From positions 1-55,100 of the forward strand of contig CATQIB010000021.1 in NCBI GenBank assembly GCA_958296185.1: DNA of 55,100 bases. The letters run 5' to 3'. The stretch is from an uncultured Mesonia sp. Its GTDB lineage: Bacteria > Bacteroidota > Bacteroidia > Flavobacteriales > Flavobacteriaceae. The notes below the pieces were generated by a model that was not told the DNA's origin, searched no databases, and saw only the letters and a list, made by a program, of their open reading frames with translations. Below are positions 18,687 to 26,384 of the stretch, piece after piece (within the stretch, counting starts at the first letter, position 1; the number at the start of each line of letters is the position of its first letter). The position numbers and the translations under genes were made by a program.

Positions 18687-19247
18687 ATGATTGAAGAAAT
18701 AAACAAGGTTTTAGGAGTTTTAAAAAAGGGCGGAATTATTCTATATCCCACCGATACAGTTTGGGGAATAGGTTGTGATGCCACCAATGCAGACGCAATA
18801 GATAAAATTTATGCCCTGAAACGCAGGCAAGAAAGCAAAGCTTTAATCTGCTTGGTTTCAGATTTTAAAATGCTAAATCAATATGTTGAAGAGGTACCAG
18901 AAGTAGCTTATGATATTTTGAAATATGCTGCCAAACCAACTACCATTGTTTACGACCAACCCATACGTGTAGCTGAAAACGTTGTAGCCGAAGATAATAC
19001 TTTAGGTATTCGCGTTTGCAAAGAAGCATTTTGCAATAAATTAATTCGAAAATTAAAAAGACCTTTGGTTTCCACTTCGGCTAATGTAAGTGGCCAGCCC
19101 AGCCCTAAATCTTTTCAGCAAATAAGTCCAGAAATTTTAGAGGGAGTCGACTATGTCGTAAATTTGCACCAACATAAAAAAAACAGTTCGCCTTCGGCTA
19201 TTATTAAATTAAGCCAAGACGGAAAAGTGAAAATAATTAGAAAATAA
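18687..19247 (+). CDS. tsaC: L-threonylcarbamoyladenylate synthase (Sua5/YrdC/TsaC family)
   Basis: This enzyme makes threonylcarbamoyl-AMP from threonine, bicarbonate and ATP, the precursor for the t6A modification next to the anticodon of ANN-decoding tRNAs. The 186 residues form a single YrdC domain with ILYPTDTVWGIGCDATN, the basic YALKRRQESKALICLVS segment, TLGIRVCKEAFCNKLI, and PLVSTSANVSGQPSP in the ATP-binding region. There is no Sua5 C-terminal domain, so it is the short TsaC type. It is followed within 19 bases by the CCA-adding enzyme, another tRNA gene, implying a shared transcript. Confidence 0.92.
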   Translation: MIEEINKVLGVLKKGGIILYPTDTVWGIGCDATNADAIDKIYALKRRQESKALICLVSDFKMLNQYVEEVPEVAYDILKYAAKPTTIVYDQPIRVAENVVAEDNTLGIRVCKEAFCNKLIRKLKRPLVSTSANVSGQPSPKSFQQISPEILEGVDYVVNLHQHKKNSSPSAIIKLSQDGKVKIIRK

Positions 19248-19266
19248 GGCTTTATTTTCTCTACTT

Positions 19267-20721
19267 ATGAATGCAAAACTAGATACCGTGACACAATACC
19301 CCGAAGCATTAATCCACCCTATTTTTTCTTATATCCAAGAAGCGGCAGAACGCTTAGAGTTAGAAACATTTGCTATTGGCGGATTTGTTAGGGATTTCTT
19401 TTTAGAACGCAATAAAGCTAAAGATATAGACATTGTATGTGTGGGCAGTGGTATAGACTTGGCACTAGAGGTCTCAAAGTTATTGCCCCATAATCCAAAA
19501 GTACAGGTTTTTAAAAATTATGGTACCGCCATGTTGCGTGCTTACGATTTAGAAATTGAATTTGTAGGAGCCCGTAAAGAATCTTATGCTCAAGACAGCA
19601 GAAACCCATCGGTTTCAAAGGGCAGTTTAGAAGACGACCAAAATAGACGTGATTTTACAATTAATGCTTTGGCGTTGCAATTAAACAAGAATAATTTTGG
19701 AGCGCTTTTAGATCCTTTTCAAGGTTTACAAGATTTAAAGAAAAAGATAATACGCACGCCCCTAAATCCAGACATTACCTATAGCGATGACCCGTTGCGT
19801 ATGTTAAGAGCCATTCGTTTTGCTACGCAGTTAAATTTTCAAATTGAAGATTCTTCCTTACAAGCAATTACAAAGAATCACACGCGCATTAAAATTATAA
19901 GCAAGGAAAGAATCGTTGATGAATTGCATAAAATTTTAGAAGCAGATAAACCTTCTATAGGCTTCACATTATTACACCAAACTAAATTATTACAACTCAT
20001 ACTACCAGAATTAACAGATTTACAGGGAATAGATGAGAAAGAAGGACAAACCCATAAAGACAATTTTTGGCATACCCTTGAGGTGGTAGATAATATAGCG
20101 CCGTACACTAAGAATGTATGGCTACGTTGGTCTGCCCTACTTCATGATATAGGAAAAGCTCCCACTAAAAAATTTCACAAAAAAAACGGTTGGACATTTC
20201 ATGGCCACGAATTTGTAGGGGCAAAAATGGTTTTTCAATTGTTTAAAAGACTAAAAATGCCCTTGAACGATAAGATGAAATATGTGCAAAAACTGGTACT
20301 TATGTCTTCAAGACCAATAGCAATTGTTGACCAAGCAGTAACCGACTCTGCTGTTAGAAGGCTGGTATTTGATGCAGGTGAAGACTTAGAAGATTTAATG
20401 ACCTTGTGCGAAGCAGATATCACCACCAAAAACCCAAAACGGTTTAAAAAGTACCACAACAATTTCAAAATTGTTCGGCAAAAAATCAAGGAAGTTGAAG
20501 AACGCGACCACGTGCGCAACTTTCAACCCCCGGTATCTGGAGAGGAAATCATGAGAACATTCGCATTAAAGCCTTCCCGTGAAATTGGTATAATAAAAAG
20601 TGCTATCAAAGAAGCTATTCTTGACGGAGAAATACCTAATGAGTATGAGGCCGCTAGAGATTTTATGATAAAAAAAGGTGAAAAGTTAGGTTTAAAAAAA
20701 GTATCAAATCAAAACGAATAA
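19267..20721 (+). CDS. CCA-adding tRNA nucleotidyltransferase / poly(A) polymerase family with HD domain
   Basis: This 484-residue class II nucleotidyltransferase adds or repairs the 3' CCA of tRNAs. The N-terminal catalytic part has FAIGGFVRDFFLERNKAKDIDIVC (metal-binding DxD), the ARKESYAQDSRNPSV loop, EDDQNRRDFTINALAL and DPLRMLRAIRFATQL (base-recognition region). A C-terminal HD domain shows HTLEVVDNI, LLHDIGKAPTKKF and HGHEFVGAKM, suggesting phosphohydrolase activity as in E. coli Cca. It is tightly placed between tsaC and the heme A synthase gene (15 bases). Confidence 0.93.
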   Translation: MNAKLDTVTQYPEALIHPIFSYIQEAAERLELETFAIGGFVRDFFLERNKAKDIDIVCVGSGIDLALEVSKLLPHNPKVQVFKNYGTAMLRAYDLEIEFVGARKESYAQDSRNPSVSKGSLEDDQNRRDFTINALALQLNKNNFGALLDPFQGLQDLKKKIIRTPLNPDITYSDDPLRMLRAIRFATQLNFQIEDSSLQAITKNHTRIKIISKERIVDELHKILEADKPSIGFTLLHQTKLLQLILPELTDLQGIDEKEGQTHKDNFWHTLEVVDNIAPYTKNVWLRWSALLHDIGKAPTKKFHKKNGWTFHGHEFVGAKMVFQLFKRLKMPLNDKMKYVQKLVLMSSRPIAIVDQAVTDSAVRRLVFDAGEDLEDLMTLCEADITTKNPKRFKKYHNNFKIVRQKIKEVEERDHVRNFQPPVSGEEIMRTFALKPSREIGIIKSAIKEAILDGEIPNEYEAARDFMIKKGEKLGLKKVSNQNE

Positions 20722-20736
20722 TCGGTAACTTTAAAA

Positions 20737-21753
20737 ATGAAAAAGAAAGATAATAAAAGAGTAATTTACTGGCTTTTAACTGGGTGCTTATTATTATTTA
20801 TAATGGTTATGGTAGGCGGGATTACACGTCTTACCGATTCGGGACTATCTATGTCTAATTATAAGTTAATCGGAGGTACTATTCCACCAATCACCGATGC
20901 AGAATGGCAAGAAGCATTTGAATTTTACAAGCAATTCCCAGAATACAAAGCCTACAATACCCATTTTGAATTAGCCGATTTTAAGGCTATTTATTTTTGG
21001 GAGTGGTTTCATCGCGTATTAGGTAGGCTAATAGGTTTAGTATTCATTATACCGTTTCTTTACTTTCTTATTACTAAACAACTCAGTAAAAAAACCATTC
21101 AAAAATGTATAGGCTTATTGGCTCTAGGTGCTTTTCAAGGCTTTTTAGGCTGGTATATGGTAAAAAGCGGTTTGGTAGACCAACCCGATGTAAGCCATTT
21201 TAGACTGGCCGCACATTTAACCACTGCTTTTATAACCTTTGCTTTAACCCTTTGGGTTGCTTTAGATTTAATTTATCCGCAAAAAAGAAAACCCAATAAA
21301 CCCATCAAAAATTGGCTAATTATAGGAATTGTCATTTTACTTATTCAGATTATTTATGGTGGTTTTGTTGCTGGATTAAAAGCAGGGCTACTTCACAACC
21401 ACTGGCCAATGATGAATGAGGGCCAATTTATGCACCATACCGTTTATCTTTTAGAGCCTTTCTATAAAAACCTTATTGAAAACCCAAGCGGAATTCAATT
21501 TATACACAGAACACTAGCCTATGCCGTGGTATTGGTTATTCTAATTATTTGGTATAAAACCAGAAAAATGAATTTAGAAGCACAACAAAACATAGCCATT
21601 AACACCTTACTTATTTTGGTTGTTTTTCAATTTATTTTAGGGGTGCTTACTATAATTTATAAGGTGCCACTTGCCTTAGGCTTAGCCCACCAGCTGGGAG
21701 CCTTTTTACTCATTTCAAGTATGACATTCGCCTTACATAGGTTTAGTAAATAA
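20737..21753 (+). CDS. COX15/CtaA family heme A synthase
   Basis: This integral membrane protein oxidises the C8 methyl group of heme O to give heme A for aa3-type cytochrome oxidases. The 338 residues contain about eight hydrophobic segments arranged as two four-helix halves. Conserved histidine-bearing motifs are WEWFHRVLGRLIGL, HFRLAAHLTTAF, the HNHWPMMNEG loop, QFIHRTLAYAVVL and ALGLAHQLGAFLLI. GGITRLTDSGLSM at the N-terminus is a family signature. Its presence implies aerobic respiration with a heme A oxidase encoded elsewhere. It is the third gene of the tsaC transcript. Confidence 0.94.
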   Translation: MKKKDNKRVIYWLLTGCLLLFIMVMVGGITRLTDSGLSMSNYKLIGGTIPPITDAEWQEAFEFYKQFPEYKAYNTHFELADFKAIYFWEWFHRVLGRLIGLVFIIPFLYFLITKQLSKKTIQKCIGLLALGAFQGFLGWYMVKSGLVDQPDVSHFRLAAHLTTAFITFALTLWVALDLIYPQKRKPNKPIKNWLIIGIVILLIQIIYGGFVAGLKAGLLHNHWPMMNEGQFMHHTVYLLEPFYKNLIENPSGIQFIHRTLAYAVVLVILIIWYKTRKMNLEAQQNIAINTLLILVVFQFILGVLTIIYKVPLALGLAHQLGAFLLISSMTFALHRFSK

Positions 21754-21764
21754 ATAAAAAAGAC

Positions 21765-21772
21765 TATCTTTG
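21765..21772 (+). promoter_or_regulatory. -7 promoter box for the pRiA4b ORF-3-like gene
   Basis: TATCTTTG, 20 bases before the ATG at 21793. No TTG is found at the -33 position. Confidence 0.45.
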
Positions 21773-21792
21773 CAAGCCAAAAAATTCACCCT

Positions 21793-22326
21793 ATGGTATA
21801 TAAATTTAGAATAGTTCTTGACACGTTTGATGATGTTTTTAGAGATTTAGAAATAAAAGCCTCCGATAACTTGGAAGATTTACACAATACAATTGTGCAA
21901 GCTTTTGGTTTTGATGGTACCGAGATGGCAAGCTTTTATTTAAGTGATGAAGACTGGACACAAGGTGAAGAAATTGTACTTTTTGACATGAGCGAAGGCT
22001 CAAATGAAGTGAGAATGATGAATGAGACTCGTCTCGATAGCATCTTATCTCATAAGCAAACCAAACTTATTTATGTATACGACTTTTTTAGTATGTGGAC
22101 ATTTTATGTTGAGTTAGCTGATATCACCCAAGAAGACGAAGAGATAGATTATCCTAATTTATTATTTGCCCAAGGGCAACTACCAGACAGTCCACCCGAG
22201 AAGCAATTTGAAGCTGACTCAGATCCTAAACAAAGAGAAGAAGATACTGATTTATTTGATGAATTTGAAGATTTTGATAATCTAGACAACCTAGATGATA
22301 TTGACTATAACCAGTATTGGAACTAA
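21793..22326 (+). CDS. pRiA4b ORF-3-like family protein (IS1096 passenger-like), function unknown
   Basis: This is a 177-residue protein of the plasmid pRiA4b ORF-3 / TnpR-passenger family, recognised from VYKFRIVLDTFDDVFRDLEI, EDLHNTIVQAFGFDGTEMASFYLSD and KLIYVYDFFSMWTFYVELADI. Despite the family name, it sits in a chromosomal housekeeping region with no transposase nearby. The last 45 residues are extremely acidic (DLFDEFEDFDNLDNLDDIDYN) and probably disordered. It precedes the nucleoid-associated protein gene by 46 bases, and the acidic tail could suit binding to a basic partner, but that is speculation. Confidence 0.83.
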   Translation: MVYKFRIVLDTFDDVFRDLEIKASDNLEDLHNTIVQAFGFDGTEMASFYLSDEDWTQGEEIVLFDMSEGSNEVRMMNETRLDSILSHKQTKLIYVYDFFSMWTFYVELADITQEDEEIDYPNLLFAQGQLPDSPPEKQFEADSDPKQREEDTDLFDEFEDFDNLDNLDDIDYNQYWN

Positions 22327-22334
22327 TTTTTTTT

Positions 22335-22348
22335 CGCTTAAAGCGGAA
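22335..22348 (+). repeat. Dispersed 14-base word CGCTTAAAGCGGAA (intergenic copy)
   Basis: This copy lies between two genes just after a T-run. Identical copies are at 12349-12362, 45634-45647 and 49051-49064, all inside genes and all in the plus orientation. Close variants occur on the minus strand at 24305-24317 and 25649-25660. Confidence 0.5.
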
Positions 22349-22372
22349 AACCACTAAACTAAAATATAGTAA

Positions 22373-23431
22373 ATGATAAACTTATATAGCGCTCAAATCG
22401 AAAGTCTATCGATACACCGAGTAGGAAATAAAAGCAGAAACGAAAGTCTATTTCTTTCCCAAAACCCTTTTCAACTCAACGATGAACTCAATGCGTTGTT
22501 AAAAGAATATTTTCTTAAATCTTTTAGAGAGAAAGAAGAGACTTATTATCAATTTATCCATGATGTAGATTTAGAATACCACGATTTATTTGAAGCGGTG
22601 AGTCAGATTTTTGACAATCCTGCTAAGGCGCATGAGCAATCACAAAAAATAGCTCAGTTATTGTTTAATGAAGGTAAACATCCGCACATTAAAAGTGGTG
22701 AGTTATACGTAGTTCATTTTGAAAATTTGATGTTGGACAATGAAAAACTTGATGGCGTAGGTATTTTTAAATCTGAGTTGAAACACGACTTTTTACAATT
22801 TGATGAGAATCAAGGAAACTTAGAAGCTATTTTACAACAGGGCGTTAATTTGAATAAATTAGATAAAGGCGCCTTAATTTTTAATAAGAACAAAGAAGAA
22901 GGTTATAAAATTTTAAGTATAGATTCAAATAGGTATGATACAAAGTATTGGTTAGAGCAATTTTTGTCGGTAGACGTATTTGCAGATGAGAACTTTAATA
23001 CCAAAAGCTATTTAAAGTTTTGTCAAGATTTTGCTAAGGATGTAGTTTTACCGGCCGAAGACAAACAACAGGAAGTTTTGTTTATGAATCGAGCGGTAAA
23101 TCATTTTGCCAAAAACGAAAACTTTAAAGAAGATCAATTTTTAAATGAGGTACTTGAAAATCCAGAGTTAATACCTGAATTTCAACATTATAAAACCGAA
23201 AAAGCACCTAAATATAAAATCGAAGATTTAACCGAATTTCCTGTTTCAAACACAGCGGTAAGTGCGGCCAGAAAGAAAATAAAAAGTGTAATTAATCTAG
23301 ACACTAATGTACAAATTAAGCTAGATTTTATTAACCCAGAAAGCGCTGAGAAGTTTATTGAAAAAGGCTGGGATGAAGAACGGCAGATGTACTACTACTT
23401 AGTTTACTTTAACAAAGAGGATAAAAAATAA
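22373..23431 (+). CDS. Nucleoid-associated protein NdpA/YejK family
   Basis: This 352-residue cytoplasmic protein belongs to the 37-kDa nucleoid-associated family (NdpA/YejK). It is recognised from the N-terminal IESLSIHRVGNKSRNE, KHPHIKSGELYVVHFENLMLD, LDGVGIFKSELKHDFLQF, IDSNRYDTKYWLEQFLSVD and the C-terminal VQIKLDFINPESAEKFIEKGWDEERQMYYY. It is slightly longer than E. coli YejK (335). The family binds DNA, but its cellular role is poorly known. A bidirectional terminator follows directly. Confidence 0.87.
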   Translation: MINLYSAQIESLSIHRVGNKSRNESLFLSQNPFQLNDELNALLKEYFLKSFREKEETYYQFIHDVDLEYHDLFEAVSQIFDNPAKAHEQSQKIAQLLFNEGKHPHIKSGELYVVHFENLMLDNEKLDGVGIFKSELKHDFLQFDENQGNLEAILQQGVNLNKLDKGALIFNKNKEEGYKILSIDSNRYDTKYWLEQFLSVDVFADENFNTKSYLKFCQDFAKDVVLPAEDKQQEVLFMNRAVNHFAKNENFKEDQFLNEVLENPELIPEFQHYKTEKAPKYKIEDLTEFPVSNTAVSAARKKIKSVINLDTNVQIKLDFINPESAEKFIEKGWDEERQMYYYLVYFNKEDKK

Positions 23432-23438
23432 GAACACA

Positions 23439-23467
23439 AAAAAACCAACTTTTCAGTTGGTTTTTTT
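23439..23467. terminator. Bidirectional terminator with GAAA loop on the minus strand
   Basis: CCAACT (23445-23450) and AGTTGG (23455-23460) close on a TTTC loop, flanked by an A-run before and a T-run after. On the minus strand the loop reads GAAA. It serves the ndpA-like gene and the convergent gene ending at 23470. Confidence 0.85.
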
Positions 23468-23469
23468 AT

Positions 23470-24537
23470 TTAAAATTCTTCAAATTCTTTACTACTTATA
23501 TCTTGGTAGTTTCTTTTCACAAAGTTTAGCGCTGTTTTTAAGATATGCCCCATAGATTTGGCTCGTTTAAAACTAATATCGTTTGAAAAATTCATCAACT
23601 CTCTTCTTAACTGCTTTACATTTTCTCGGGTAGAAATTTCATCGGCAATCATACAGCGTATTAATTGTTTGTACCTTTTTTGCGTAATTATTAATCTTTT
23701 AGCCACTTGGCTACGTTCTTCTTTTTGATACTGCTCAATAGATGATTCTTGTAAATAATCTGCTACGAGCTTAACCATGGCATAATTTTCTTTAAAGAAT
23801 TGTGGCCGATAAACCTTTAATTTGCCTTCAAAACATTGCTGATCAAAATCTATGGCTCGAATTTGATAAGCCACATGATCAAAATCATGGGTGGGTATTA
23901 CTACATAGTTATAAGAACGCATATCGCCCAAAAGTCTTATGGTACAGCGCTCATTAAATTTCACAAATTGTTTGGCTATGTACGTTTTATCACGATCATC
24001 GCAAGTAGGAAGCATATCATTAATGAAAACATCTCCTGGAATTCCGCTTATATGTTCTTCGATTAAAGTGTCTCTATACACTAAGAAACCAATACGGTGC
24101 GGAGATAACAAGTGTTCAAATTCTAAACCATAGATTCGAGACGCATCTGCTTTCTTCACATAGAAGTAGGTAACACTATCGTTTAAAATATTACGCACCT
24201 TGACTCTAAAAGGTTTTGAATTACCAAAGGTGCAATAATCAATGGCGTCTATATTTAAAAATTTAAACGAATCATCGCTACCGTCTGAATATAAGATAGT
24301 ATAAATCCGCTTTAAGCTGGTATCTATATCACTGCGTTCGTGGTCTGGGTAATAACAACGCACCCAAAGAGTATCTTCGTCGTTCTCATCATACACCACT
24401 ATACTACCCGAAAAACGCAACAAATCTTCATAAAATACCGGAATTTTTGTACTTCTATTGTATTTCACCAAATAGGCTTTTAACCTTTCATTAATAGGAA
24501 ATGCTGGTTTTCTTTTAGACATTAAACGATCTGACAT
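23470..24537 (-). CDS. Conserved protein of unknown function with kinase-like motifs
   Basis: This is a 355-residue soluble protein that I cannot assign to a named family. I chose the ATG at 24537, because the upstream extension to 24636 is low-complexity and crosses the promoter. The N-terminal half is beta-rich (IVVYDENDEDTLWVRCYYPD). The middle contains IRLLGDMRSYNYVVIP followed about 13 residues later by YQIRAIDFDQQ. This pair resembles the catalytic loop (HGDLHxxN) and metal-binding (IDFD) motifs of aminoglycoside-phosphotransferase-like kinases, with Met-Arg in place of Leu-His. The C-terminal 100 residues are basic and helical (QVAKRLIITQKRYKQLIRCM). The kinase idea is inference only. 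It diverges from the ABC transporter genes. Confidence 0.6.
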   Translation of the reverse strand: MSDRLMSKRKPAFPINERLKAYLVKYNRSTKIPVFYEDLLRFSGSIVVYDENDEDTLWVRCYYPDHERSDIDTSLKRIYTILYSDGSDDSFKFLNIDAIDYCTFGNSKPFRVKVRNILNDSVTYFYVKKADASRIYGLEFEHLLSPHRIGFLVYRDTLIEEHISGIPGDVFINDMLPTCDDRDKTYIAKQFVKFNERCTIRLLGDMRSYNYVVIPTHDFDHVAYQIRAIDFDQQCFEGKLKVYRPQFFKENYAMVKLVADYLQESSIEQYQKEERSQVAKRLIITQKRYKQLIRCMIADEISTRENVKQLRRELMNFSNDISFKRAKSMGHILKTALNFVKRNYQDISSKEFEEF

Positions 24538-24551
24538 GCTTATTTTTTTAT

Positions 24552-24559
24552 CAAAAATA
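24552..24559 (-). promoter_or_regulatory. -7 promoter box for the unknown gene at 23470
   Basis: TATTTTTG on the minus strand, 14 bases before the chosen ATG at 24537. It supports this start over the longer frame. Confidence 0.5.
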
Positions 24560-24626
24560 CTAATCTTCGCAGTATAAATACGGTAACATTTATGTAAGTT
24601 TATCGTTTTATAAAAAAAACGAAATA

Positions 24627-25535
24627 TTGAATACAATACTTACTCTTGAAAATATAACCAAAACCTATGGTAAAATTACAGCGGTAAATCAGCTTTCTTT
24701 TACCATTAAAAAAGGCCACGTTTACGGAATACTAGGACCCAACGGAAGCGGTAAATCAACTACCTTGGGTATTGTGCTCAATGTGGTAAACGCCACTAGT
24801 GGTTCTTTTAAATGGTTTAATGGTGAAGAAAACACACATCAAGCTCTTAAAAAGGTAGGAGCAATTATCGAAAGGCCCAATTTTTACCCTTACATGACTG
24901 CTTACCAGAATCTCGCCTTGGTTTGTAAAATAAAAAATGTATCTACATTGGCCATTGATGATAAATTAAAACTGGTAGGTTTACTCGATCGCAAAAACAC
25001 AAAATTTAGCGCTTTTTCGTTAGGGATGAAACAAAGGCTGGCCATTGCTTCTGCACTTCTCAACGACCCTGAAATTTTGATTTTGGATGAACCCACTAAC
25101 GGATTAGATCCTCAAGGGATTCATCAAATTAGAGAGATTATTAAAACGATCGCAAAAATGGGAACTACTATTCTTTTAGCTTCCCATCTGTTAGATGAGG
25201 TTGAGAAGGTATGTGACCATGTGGTGATTTTACGGGAAGGTAGAAAACTTTATGCAGGCCCTGTACAAGAACTAACAGCCAATCATGGTTATGTAGAGCT
25301 TAATGCTCAAAACACCCAGCAACTTATGGAGGTTTTAGAAGCCAACAATCTATTTGAGCGTGTAATTAAACAAGATGAAGATGAATTTATTACCGCCTTC
25401 TTATCTGAGCCCGCTAAAGCTGAAGAAATAAATGAGCTATTAATTGGAAAGGGCATCATACTTTCTCATCTCGTAAAACGAAAAGAAAGCCTCGAGCAAC
25501 AGTTTTTACAACTTACCAGTCAAAAAAACACCTAA
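24627..25535 (+). CDS. ABC transporter ATP-binding protein
   Basis: This is the ATPase subunit of an ABC-2-type exporter. The 302 residues have Walker A (GILGPNGSGKSTTLG), a Q-loop region (ERPNFYPYMTAYQNL), the signature FSLGMKQRLAIASALL, Walker B (EILILDEPTNGLDPQG), and the switch histidine in LLASHLLDEVEKV. A C-terminal regulatory extension of about 80 residues follows, as in the NatA/CcmA-like DrrA subfamily. The start is a TTG at 24627 (TTG AAT ACA), since no ATG precedes the first strand. The permease gene follows after 2 bases. The substrate is unknown. Confidence 0.93.
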   Translation: MNTILTLENITKTYGKITAVNQLSFTIKKGHVYGILGPNGSGKSTTLGIVLNVVNATSGSFKWFNGEENTHQALKKVGAIIERPNFYPYMTAYQNLALVCKIKNVSTLAIDDKLKLVGLLDRKNTKFSAFSLGMKQRLAIASALLNDPEILILDEPTNGLDPQGIHQIREIIKTIAKMGTTILLASHLLDEVEKVCDHVVILREGRKLYAGPVQELTANHGYVELNAQNTQQLMEVLEANNLFERVIKQDEDEFITAFLSEPAKAEEINELLIGKGIILSHLVKRKESLEQQFLQLTSQKNT

Positions 25536-25537
25536 GC

Positions 25538-26371
25538 ATGAAAAGACTTTTACAAATTGAATTTCAAAAATTAAAACACAGCCGTTCTGCACGTGTTTTA
25601 AGTATAATATATTTCGCTTTATTTACACTCATTGCTCTATTTGCGTCGATCCGCTTTAAGTTTGGAGGGATAGATTTTCAGTTGGCCGACCAAGGAATTT
25701 TTAACTTCCCTTATATTTGGCATTTCAACACTTATTTTGCTGCTTTTTTAAAGATTTTTCTAGCCATTGTTATTGTATCAATGATGTCTAATGAGTACAG
25801 CAACCGCACCCTTAAACAAAACCTAATTGATGGTTTAAGCAAAAAGGAATTTATTCTTTCTAAATTCTATACCGTAGTGGTTTTTTCATTGGTTTCTACC
25901 CTATTCATTTTTATTGTTTCGCTTATTTTAGGAATTATATTTTCAGATTACGACGAGTTAATCATCATTTTTTCTGATCTCGAATACCTCTTGGCTTATT
26001 TTATAAAGTTGGTTGGTTTCTTTAGCTTTTGCATGTTTTTAGGTATTTTTGTTAAGAAATCGGCTTTCGCTCTAGGTTTTCTTTTTGTTTGGTGGATTTT
26101 TGAAAATCTACTTTACGGACTTATTCGTTGGGAGATAGGAACTGAAGAAGTAGCAAAAAATATTACCCAATTTTTCCCTCTAGAATCTATAAGCAATCTA
26201 GTTAAACAGCCCATTTCAAAATTAAATGTAATACAAAGTACTGCTAACCAATTGAACACTGATTTCCAATTTGATTCGAATGTTTACTTTCATCAAATCC
26301 TAATCGTTTTAGTTTGGATTTTCATTTTTGTGTGGGGAAGCTATGCTTTATTAAAACACCGAGACCTTTAA
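25538..26371 (+). CDS. ABC-2 type transporter permease
   Basis: This 277-residue membrane protein has about six hydrophobic helices: VLSIIYFALFTLIALFASI, the helix around FAAFLKIFLAIVIVSMM, FYTVVVFSLVSTLFIFIVSL, LVGFFSFCMFLGIFV, ALGFLFVWWIFENLLYGLI and the C-terminal ILIVLVWIFIFVWGSYALL. The cytoplasmic loop MMSNEYSNRTLKQNLIDGLSKKEFILSKF is the conserved coupling region of ABC-2 permeases. It pairs with the ATPase gene 2 bases upstream. A large T9SS secreted protein gene starts 13 bases downstream, which probably reflects compact packing rather than a shared function. Confidence 0.9.
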   Translation: MKRLLQIEFQKLKHSRSARVLSIIYFALFTLIALFASIRFKFGGIDFQLADQGIFNFPYIWHFNTYFAAFLKIFLAIVIVSMMSNEYSNRTLKQNLIDGLSKKEFILSKFYTVVVFSLVSTLFIFIVSLILGIIFSDYDELIIIFSDLEYLLAYFIKLVGFFSFCMFLGIFVKKSAFALGFLFVWWIFENLLYGLIRWEIGTEEVAKNITQFFPLESISNLVKQPISKLNVIQSTANQLNTDFQFDSNVYFHQILIVLVWIFIFVWGSYALLKHRDL

Positions 26372-26384
26372 AAATACAGATTTA

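Noticed and set aside
21793..22326. Mobile element inferred from the pRiA4b/IS1096-type family name
   Set aside because: No terminal repeats or transposase occur nearby and the flanking genes are core housekeeping genes.
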